31,448 nt of DNA from an uncultured Collinsella sp. (GTDB taxonomy: Bacteria; Actinomycetota; Coriobacteriia; Coriobacteriales; Coriobacteriaceae): the NCBI GenBank assembly GCA_900757465.1, contig CAAENY010000034.1, positions 1 to 31,448 of the forward strand, in the 5' to 3' direction. The position numbers and the translations under genes are program-made. Position 1 is the stretch's first letter. Each line of letters starts with the position of its first letter. Below, piece after piece: positions 23,590 through 29,040 of this stretch. Below the pieces are notes generated by a model, which searched no databases, had not been told where the DNA came from, and saw only the letters and a list, made by a program, of their open reading frames with translations.

Positions 23590-23698
23590 TTTAACACCTC
23601 ACACGGCGATAAAGTTAGAAATGAAGTTCGCCTTCATTTCTCTAAGGGAAGCGACGGCGTCACTTCAAAAATCGGCGCGACGTCAGTCGCTCCTAAAA

Positions 23699-23758
23699 AG
23701 GAAAGCAATCTCATATCGGTTTTGAATCGGTGGCCTCACCGATTCGCTCTGCTTTCCT
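23699..23758. repeat. Nested hairpin directly upstream of mobC
   Basis: Outer arms AGGAAAGCA (23699-23707) and TGCTTTCCT (23750-23758) enclose an inner perfect hairpin GAATCGGT-GGCCTC-ACCGATTC (23724-23745). It ends 10 bp before the mobC start and overlaps the ribosome site region, so it may also restrict MobC translation. Confidence 0.65.
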
Positions 23759-23768
23759 GGGGGCATGA

Positions 23769-24359
23769 ATGATGAGTTGCAAACGTCCGCACACCGTTAA
23801 GGCGACACTCACTTCTGAAGAATACGAAACGCTTTCCGCTTTGGCAGAAAAGGCGGGCATGACGAAAGCCGAATTCATTCGCTATGCACTGATTCATTGG
23901 AATGAATCGTTCGATGATCTAGTCATTTCCAAAAATAAGAACGGTGGCCGTAGCAAAAAGCTGCAAACCGTTTCAGAGGATTCGAACGAAAAGCGCTCGG
24001 AGGTTATTTACGTCAAAGTCACCGATGGCGAGCACGAGGCGATTCGCAAGCAGGCGGATGCGCTCGGCACGACCGTCAGTGCGTATGCCCGCCGCGTGAT
24101 GCTGGCCGGGAAAATCGAGATGATCGATTTCGATATGAGCCAGGTCGCAAAAATCTATCACGAGCTGTATCGCGAGGGGACGAACCTCAACCAGCTGATG
24201 TATTTTGTGAATGCGCAAGGTCTTCCGGCCTACAACGAGAAGGCGGTTTTCCGAACGCTTGAAAAGGTTTACCAAAATGCCCGTAAAGTCACTCTCTTCA
24301 TCGAAGAGCTCGAACAGCGCTATTTCACCGATGGCGGTGAGCTCGATGACCGTCGTTAA
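23769..24359 (+). CDS. mobC: MobC-like relaxosome protein with two ribbon-helix-helix segments
   Basis: 196 residues. MobC proteins bind oriT and help the relaxase open the DNA strands. Residues about 9-44 (TVKATLTSEEYETLSALAEK...FIRYAL) and 78-113 (EVIYVKVTDGEHEAIRKQAD...YARRVML) both look like ribbon-helix-helix units: a short beta strand, then helix, turn, helix. Two in one chain is unusual for MobC. The C-terminal part has the MobC signature EGTNLNQLMYFVNAQG (from about 136) and a long helix. GGGGG lies before the start; the second ATG at 23772 is equally possible. Its end overlaps the relaxase gene by 14 bp, showing translational coupling. Confidence 0.82.
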   Translation: MMSCKRPHTVKATLTSEEYETLSALAEKAGMTKAEFIRYALIHWNESFDDLVISKNKNGGRSKKLQTVSEDSNEKRSEVIYVKVTDGEHEAIRKQADALGTTVSAYARRVMLAGKIEMIDFDMSQVAKIYHELYREGTNLNQLMYFVNAQGLPAYNEKAVFRTLEKVYQNARKVTLFIEELEQRYFTDGGELDDRR

Positions 24360-25545
24360 GCAGAAAGGTGTTTCGTCCGAGCGCTACGCGAAGCACCTGC
24401 GCAAGTACATTAACGGAAAGAATGCTTTGGCCCGCGGCGGCTGGAACCTCGCGAACGGAAAGCACTGGTTTTCCGAAATGGCTATGACGCGGAAGATGTT
24501 CCATCACGACAGGCCCGCGCGTGCCGGCGCGAAGAACATAACGATGCTTCATCAGATTCTCGCGTTTCTGCCCGAGGAGTGCGGCTGCAACGGAGGCAAG
24601 ATGACCCCCGATGCGTGTATGGCCTACGCGGAGCAATGGCTTGCGAAACACTACCCGCATCAACAAGTGATTGTCGCGTTGCATGAGGAAAGCGATAAGG
24701 CGGGAAAACGCTATGCGGTTCATATGGCGATTAACCGCACGGATCTTTTGACGGGTAAGCGTTGCGAGACGGGCGGGCGTCGCGGAAAGTACGAACGCGC
24801 TGCGTGGGTTCGTGAAATGGACGAGGCCTGGAATCTCGCTCAGCTCGAAAAGGGAAAGAAGAACTCGAAGATTCGAGACCGACAGCCGCGCGACACTGAA
24901 AAGAAAATCGTTGAGCGGGGAGAGTACAGTTATAAAAACAATCTGCGCGAGTTGATCCATCTTGCAATCAACGAAGGTCATCCGAAGAATATGGAGCAGT
25001 TTAAAAAGTTACTTGCCTCATGGGGCGTAGACATTTTCATCAAGAACAATCGAGTCTATGCGACAGATCTCGATATCAAGGAGGCCGGCAACCCGAAGTG
25101 CACTTTCAACCTGACTCGTCTTGACGGGAGGTTTGCGGTCAAGCAACTTGAGGCGGCCTTCAAAAATAACGTGCTGGAGGCCGAGCGAGCCCTTCCTTAT
25201 GAGAGGCGTTGCGAGATTTACATTCAACGGCTTAAGAAGGCGTATTCGGCGTGGGTCGAGCAGGCAAAGGCGAGCAAGGGCGTCGCCTACAATCTCTTTC
25301 CTAAGTTCATCGCACCGAAGTGCGATGAAGATCTGCTCGAGGATCCGGCGGTTCGTGATGAGCTTCTTGCCCGGCGCGGTTACGCAAGGGAGATTCGCAA
25401 CCGTTACGCCGGCGCCGTTCCCGATGCTGGCGATGACCGCGTTCGCGCCGCAGGACGAGCCCATGGTGGCAACGGCGACATCTCGCCGCAGGTCGATCGT
25501 GCGGTCGACCGAGGCGATTACGATCGCGGCGACGCGCCTCGCTAG
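24346..25545 (+). CDS. Relaxase/mobilization nuclease (MOBP-type)
   Basis: 399 residues from the ATG at 24346, overlapping mobC. The frame opens further upstream, but that part is only mobC read in another frame. Relaxases nick one strand at oriT, stay attached through a tyrosine and lead the strand into a recipient cell. The candidate nucleophile is Tyr14 or Tyr21 (SERYAKHLRKYINGK). The metal-binding motif is spread as ALHEES (H113) and YAVHMAIN (H126, N130), close to the HxDxx...HxHxxxN pattern of the MOBP group, with the middle His replaced by Met. The C-terminus is short and charged with Arg/Asp/Gly repeats. No coupling protein or type IV secretion gene is visible, so the element would be mobilizable rather than self-transmissible. 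Confidence 0.85.
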   Translation: MTVVKQKGVSSERYAKHLRKYINGKNALARGGWNLANGKHWFSEMAMTRKMFHHDRPARAGAKNITMLHQILAFLPEECGCNGGKMTPDACMAYAEQWLAKHYPHQQVIVALHEESDKAGKRYAVHMAINRTDLLTGKRCETGGRRGKYERAAWVREMDEAWNLAQLEKGKKNSKIRDRQPRDTEKKIVERGEYSYKNNLRELIHLAINEGHPKNMEQFKKLLASWGVDIFIKNNRVYATDLDIKEAGNPKCTFNLTRLDGRFAVKQLEAAFKNNVLEAERALPYERRCEIYIQRLKKAYSAWVEQAKASKGVAYNLFPKFIAPKCDEDLLEDPAVRDELLARRGYAREIRNRYAGAVPDAGDDRVRAAGRAHGGNGDISPQVDRAVDRGDYDRGDAPR

Positions 25546-25660
25546 TTTTGGAAAGCCTATCGTCGGTGCCCTAGCGCGCTGCCATCCAGTGCCGATTCTG
25601 CCATACTCGCAATTCGGTGAGGATGAGGAGCGTGAATTGATCGGCGGGGGTCAGCCGCTC

Positions 25661-25732
25661 TGATAGAATCGTCCTTGCTGTCGGCAGCCCTCGTGCCGGG
25701 CAGAGCCCTCCATCCGATGGGAGGTGATGCCC
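25661..25732 (+). promoter_or_regulatory. Extended -10 promoter and occluded leader of a small peptide gene
   Basis: TGATAGAAT (25661-25669) is an extended -10 element. In the leader, CCTCCAT (25708-25714) pairs with ATGGGAGG (25718-25725), covering the ribosome site GGGAGG. CGGCAGCCC (25682-25690) and GGGCAGAGCC (25698-25707) are exact complements of GGGCTGCCG (25911-25919) and GGCTCTGCCC (25886-25895) beyond the gene. Confidence 0.6.
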
Positions 25733-25858
25733 ATGACCGATTTCACCGAGCTCGTGAAGCTCCTGACCGCTATGGTCTCGCTCCTCACGGCCCTTGTCGG
25801 CCTTTCCAAGGCACTCAAGCAGGGCTCGAAGCCCAAAAAGATAGGCCACCGTCGCTAA
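25733..25858 (+). CDS. 41-residue membrane peptide, type I toxin-like
   Basis: Protein of 41 residues starting MTDFTELVKLLTAM. One hydrophobic helix (about residues 6-27) is followed by a strongly basic tail (KQGSKPKKIGHRR). It is too short for usual gene callers but has an excellent ribosome site (GGGAGGTGATG). The shape matches small membrane toxins of type I toxin-antitoxin systems and holin-like peptides. The occluded ribosome site and 5'-3' complementarity support that reading. A minus-strand TAGAAT (25938-25933) in a sequence like the toxin's own promoter region could drive an antisense RNA over the 3' end. It lies 187 bp after the relaxase, as a maintenance gene of the element might. 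Toxicity is inference. Confidence 0.6.
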   Translation: MTDFTELVKLLTAMVSLLTALVGLSKALKQGSKPKKIGHRR

Positions 25859-26326
25859 GACGATGACCCAACTTCATTAAGCAACGGCTCTGCCCAGCTC
25901 TCTACAACTTGGGCTGCCGTCGGCATCATTCTACCCTCCTGACAAGGAATTCGTCCATATTTCAAAAACCAAATTGCGTTTGCTATCGAAGTTCATTCAT
26001 CGTCCATGTACATGAGCGGAACAGCGGAAACCGTTCGCTATGCTCCTGACCGTGCCAAAGAATTACTCGAAACGGGACCACGAGAGTACGATCGTTTGCC
26101 GGATAGCCGCCACTACGACGGATATCCTTGATAGTAAGCGCTAGAATGATTTTGCTCTTATGGAGCTCAGCCCCGGCTGGTAAACCTGACGTTCGGCGCG
26201 GTGTGCGTGGACGCGCCTGGAGAGCTTGACCTCAAGTACGTTCAAGCCTAGGGGCCTAAGCCCCCCGCGCTCAAGCCTAGGCTTGAGAGGGCAGACTGGC
26301 AGGCAGCAACCGGGATATAAACGATT
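25859..26326. other. Non-coding region with complementary arm and TCAAG/CTTGA palindromes
   Basis: 468 bp without a gene. 25886-25919 complements the peptide leader. A hairpin GGCGCG/CGCGCC lies near 26195-26218. A cluster of TCAAG/CTTGA motifs follows: CTTGACCTCAAG near 26225, TCAAGCCTAGG at 26242 and 26271, and a perfect 18-bp palindrome at 26270-26287 (CTCAAGCCTAGGCTTGAG), with GGGGC-CTAA-GCCCC between. Together with the terminator at 26327 this could be an untranslated structured RNA of about 200 nt. A TAGAAT lies at 26142-26147 but has no clear -35. Confidence 0.4.
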
Positions 26327-26358
26327 TAGGGGAGTACTGGCGTACTCCCCTATTTTTT
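26327..26358 (+). terminator. Strong terminator without a preceding protein gene
   Basis: Perfect 11-bp arms TAGGGGAGTAC (26327-26337) and GTACTCCCCTA (26342-26352) around TGGC, followed by TTTTTT. The nearest plus-strand gene ends 468 bp earlier. Confidence 0.92.
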
Positions 26359-26512
26359 ACTGAGTAGCCGAAAAAACGAGGCAACGAGAGGCGATTTAAG
26401 GTGCCTGAAAACAGGTACCCCTAGCGGGTATCCAAGTAGGTCTTTTTGGGGCCGTATTCGCGATTGTGTTAAGCCGTTTACCTGGGCGTTTGGTTTCGAA
26501 TGGGCGTTTTGG

Positions 26513-26806
26513 CTATTTTTGCGGTGCGCTTGCCGCTGGGGTGTCATCGTCTGGGTCGTGAACGACATACCAGCTGTTTTGGTAATGGCAGATGTCGCGG
26601 CACGTACCGTCCCCGACGATCACGCGCCAGGACTCGGACCGCTTGTTCCTGCCGAGCGCCCACGAACGGGAGCTGTAGGACTCGATGCGGTCGAACGGGT
26701 AGACGGTGCCGTCGTACCATTTGATGCCCCACGGGGCGTACTCGCCGTCGGGGCGGCACTCGACGAGGGCCGTGACCAAACGTATCGACTTATCGCTCTC
26801 CCCCAC
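26513..26806 (-). CDS. Small protein of unknown function
   Basis: 97 residues from the GTG at 26806 (MGESDKSIRLVTALVEC), with AGAGGGG about 9 nt upstream. It is rich in Trp, Tyr, Asp and Arg with the pattern IKWYDGTVYPFDRIESY, followed by a basic stretch and WRVIVGDGTCRDICHYQNSWYVVHD. The regular spacing of aromatics suggests a small beta-rich cytoplasmic domain. The pattern resembles short proteins of mobile elements, but I cannot name a family. It is divergent from the first pilin-like cassette; the AT-rich region between them (TATAAT at 26845-26850) probably holds promoters. Confidence 0.6.
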   Translation of the reverse strand: MGESDKSIRLVTALVECRPDGEYAPWGIKWYDGTVYPFDRIESYSSRSWALGRNKRSESWRVIVGDGTCRDICHYQNSWYVVHDPDDDTPAASAPQK

Positions 26807-26882
26807 GACGGCACCCCTCTCGAATCAATAACGAACGCGTGTTCTATAATAGCGTAATCACGATTGTTGACCATCGGTGCGG

Positions 26883-26972
26883 TTGCCGCTGCGGCAAGAC
26901 CGGAGCAGAATTATGGAATAGCCCTACGCTCGGCAATGTATCTACAAACCCTGAGCGAAGGGAGTGTCGCAA
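26883..26972 (+). promoter_or_regulatory. Conserved leader of cassette 1 with occluded ribosome site
   Basis: It opens with the palindrome TTGCCGCTGCGGCAA (26883-26897). At the other end CCCT-GAGCGA-AGGG (26949-26962) forms a hairpin that contains the ribosome site AAGGGAG (26958-26964), 8 nt before the ATG at 26973. About 90 bp are shared with the leader of cassette 2, with scattered differences. It could be a cis-acting RNA element. Confidence 0.6.
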
Positions 26973-27608
26973 ATGCATGCAGGGGCAATTGCCCTTGGGG
27001 GGGGGGGTATCTCCTAGAGGTACTCTTCTCCGAGGGCAGTCAATCATCGAGTACGTCCTGATCATCGGCATCGACCACGACGATTGGGCGACGGTTCGGG
27101 CAAGGCGGGACTCACGTTCCTCACCACCTCGAATGGCATTCAAACCCGCATGAACGCCACCGACACCAACGCCGGCGGCTGGGAGAAGTCGGAGCTCCGT
27201 GCGAAGATGAACTCCGGCGAGATCTGGAACTTCATGCCGTCCGATTTCCAGTCCAAGGTGAAAGCCGTCGAGAAGCTCACGAACAACGTGAGTGGTACCG
27301 ACAAGGATGCCGCCGTGACGGCAACGACCGACAAGCTGTTCCTGCTCAGCTACTCCGAGATCGTCCCTTCCCCCAACTGGGCCGACTACCCCTGGACCTC
27401 CTCCGAGGGAATCCAGTACGAGGCCTTCAAGGGCAAGGTGACGAACTATTCTGGTAATGCCTTTCTGCAGTTTGGCGGCTTTTGGTGGGAGCGTTCGGTG
27501 TGTCCGAACTCCTCTACGCTCTTCCGCCATGTCCACACCGACGGCGGTCCGTCGAACAGCATCGAAGCGACGTACTCGGCTCGCGTCTGTCCCGCATGGT
27601 GCTTCTAG
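26973..27608 (+). pseudogene. Pilin-like cassette 1: phase-off, shortened and frameshifted
   Basis: The ATG at 26973 leads into MHAGAIAL and an 11-G tract, after which the frame hits TAG at once. In another frame the DNA reads SPRGTLLRG/QSIIEYVLII, a type IVb prepilin cleavage site and helix start; the tract would need 10 or 13 G to join them. The pilin body is then missing: the DNA jumps from VLIIG to IDHDD, a point about 344 bp further on in cassette 2. One more base is lost near 27083 (GACGATTGGGC) before DGSGKAGLT. From 27084 to 27608 the frame is intact: WEKSELRAKMNSGEIW, DKLFLLSYSEI, EGIQYEAF, ending ARVCPAWCF, resembling the DUF6273 domain. It is either a decayed gene or a donor cassette for recombination. 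Confidence 0.7.
26997..27007 (+). repeat. Tract of 11 G (cassette 1)
   Basis: Eleven consecutive G lie inside the leader peptide of cassette 1. Tracts of this length gain or lose bases by slippage during replication. The second cassette has a tract of the same length at the equivalent place. Confidence 0.9.
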
Positions 27609-27638
27609 ACATTTTGTCATATAAGCTGACATATGGAT

Positions 27639-27673
27639 AAAGGCCCGCGCGACCCCGTGCGGGCCTTTCTTTT
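27639..27673 (+). terminator. Terminator of cassette 1
   Basis: AAAGGCCCGC (27639-27648) and GCGGGCCTTT (27659-27668) pair perfectly and are followed by CTTTT. Confidence 0.92.
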
Positions 27674-27783
27674 GGCAAGGGCACGAACAGTTTGAGGCTC
27701 GTGGAACAGATTATCGGGTTGAGGAAATAATGGGGTCATACAGCGGCTCTCAGAGCGCCTGCCACACTCCCCTACGAGCTCCG

Positions 27784-27869
27784 TTGCCGCTGCGGCAAGA
27801 CCGGTGCAGATACTTGGAATAGTCCTACGCTCGGCTCGTATTACTAGCCCTGAGCGAAGGGAGCCGCAT
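27784..27869 (+). promoter_or_regulatory. Conserved leader of cassette 2 with occluded ribosome site
   Basis: It has the same elements as cassette 1: TTGCCGCTGCGGCAA (27784-27798), CCTACGCTCGG, and CCCT-GAGCGA-AGGG (27848-27861) holding the ribosome site AAGGGAG (27857-27863), 6 nt before the ATG at 27870. The hairpin over the ribosome site is identical in both copies while the flanking bases differ. Confidence 0.6.
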
Positions 27870-28702
27870 ATGCATGTAGCGGCAATTAACCTTCGGGGGG
27901 GGGGGTATCTCCTAGGAGTACCTGCCTCCGAGGCCAATCTATCATCGAGTACGTCCTGATCATCGCCGTCATCGGCCTGGTGATCGTGTTCGCGGGACCC
28001 GGCGTGGCCGGGGCCATCCGAAACCAGTTCAACCTGGTCGGCAACACGGTGAACAATGGGATGACCGGCGGCGTCGAGGGCGGCGCGTCCGGCGGAGGCT
28101 CCACAGAGGCCGATTCCGCGACCGTCCAGGCGGCGGTGGCCAAGGACGCGAAGGACTGGACGCTCGACGAGCAGAAGGCGGTTGCCGAGGACATCGCCGC
28201 GAAGGGCGAGGCGTCGCCCGCCTACGCCAAGGCCAAGGCCGCCATGGATGCGAGGACAACTTGGTCTGTCAAGCTGACGAACGGTGACACCATGGCCTAC
28301 CGCATCATCGGCATCAACCACGACGAACTTGCAGACGGCTCGGGCAAGGCGGGGTTGACATATTGGGGTGAATCACGATCCTTTGGAAACTACGGATATT
28401 ACTACATCCGTAACAACGATGGACAAGGATGGGAAAAAGCTGAGATACGTCAGCGTTTAAATTCAGGCGATTTATGGAAGTTATTGCCTTCTGATTTGAG
28501 AAAAGGAATCAAGACTGTTTCTAAAGAAACAGTCGAGGACAATGCAAGAATCACCACTAAGGACAAGTTCTTCCTTATCAGCCAGACAGAGATATACGGC
28601 AATAGTAGCGACCCAGATTCGGGTGGTTATCAGTATGAATACTGGACTGGAAAAATCTTTTCTCTGGGAACTAGCTTCCTTGAAGCTGCTTTCTGCTTCT
28701 AG
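27870..28702 (+). CDS. Phase-variable Flp-type prepilin with DUF6273-like tail (OFF in this sequence)
   Basis: The ATG at 27870 reads MHVAAINLR and then 11 G, which throw it into a frame ending at 27959. With 9 or 12 G it would join the long frame and give about 277 residues. The long frame starts SPRSTCLRG/QSIIEYVLIIAVIGLVIVF: Gly before the cut, Glu at +5 and a hydrophobic helix, as in Flp/type IVb pilins cut by TadV-type peptidases. A Gly/Ser hinge (GGVEGGASGGGSTEADS) and a helical region follow, then a DUF6273-like domain (GQGWEKAEIRQRLNSG, DKFFLISQTEIYG). The tail from about 28370 is clearly AT-richer than the GC-rich body. The end (GTSFLEAAFCF) appears to lack the roughly 45 residues present in cassette 1. 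Without slippage, a start at the GTG at 27980 would lose the signal and is unlikely. Confidence 0.75.
27895..27905 (+). repeat. Tract of 11 G (cassette 2)
   Basis: Eleven consecutive G lie 25 bp after the ATG of the prepilin gene, between the start codon and the peptidase site. A change of one base switches the pilin frame on or off. Confidence 0.9.
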
Positions 28703-28721
28703 CTCCATCTACATCTACCAT

Positions 28722-28752
28722 AAAGCCCCTGCATTCTGCAGGGGCTTTTCTT
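28722..28752 (+). terminator. Terminator of the pilin cassette 2
   Basis: AAAGCCCCTGCA (28722-28733) and TGCAGGGGCTTT (28737-28748) are perfect 12-bp arms around TTC, followed by TCTT. Confidence 0.92.
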
Positions 28753-29040
28753 CTGGTAGCTTCTGGTACGATTCGACCTCAATAGTACATCTGATCCAAT
28801 CAAGAGCGCATTGAGTGCTAAGAAGGCTCTCGGGGATTTCCTTGTTCTCCCCTTCTTGATTTATAAAGCTGGGGGCATTCCCAACGGGTGGATAATGGAT
28901 TTACTTCGATCACGGCGTTGACGGGAACGGCCATGCAAATGTGCGAGATCGCAGCCAAGTCCGACTCCCCGGAAAGCGATTCAAGGGACTGGAAGAATAC
29001 AAGGAATGCCAACCTCTTCGATTCCGTCGAGCGCAACGTG
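28753..29040. other. Spacer between pilin cassettes and the frameshifted gene
   Basis: No gene is supported. A plus-strand frame from 28888 reads plausibly at first (ITALTGTAMQMCEIAAKSD) but runs on antisense to the next gene and has no ribosome site, so it may be a remnant. No terminator with a T tract was seen for the minus-strand gene that ends at 29041. Confidence 0.4.

Larger units (their letters stand above)
23217..23768. other. Non-coding region ahead of mob genes, candidate oriT
   Basis: 552 bp with no convincing gene. It holds a long imperfect hairpin (23525-23589), a 10-bp hairpin AGAAATGAAG/CTTCATTTCT (23617-23641) and a nested hairpin (23699-23758) just before mobC. AGGAAAGCAATC occurs twice (near 23243 and 23699). 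Relaxases nick next to inverted repeats that usually lie directly upstream of their own genes, so an oriT is likely here, but no nick site could be identified by eye. Confidence 0.45.

Noticed and set aside
24211..24345. Upstream extension of the relaxase frame
   Set aside because: It is mobC read in another frame; the ATG at 24346 fits translational coupling and the family N-terminus.
24325..24981. 218-residue minus-strand frame opposite the relaxase
   Set aside because: No ribosome site or motif, and fully overlapped by a clear relaxase gene.
26350..26568. 72-residue minus-strand frame over the terminator region
   Set aside because: It overlaps the strong terminator and the end of the 26513 gene and has no ribosome site.
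26620..26874. 84-residue minus-strand frame beginning MVNNRDYAI
   Set aside because: Its first part is non-coding upstream sequence and the rest is a Ser/Arg/Thr-rich shadow of the 97-residue gene in another frame.
26883..26972. Cyclic-di-GMP (GEMM) riboswitch in the pilin leader
   Set aside because: Considered because pili are often under such control, but the GEMM core sequences and tetraloop-receptor pattern were not seen.
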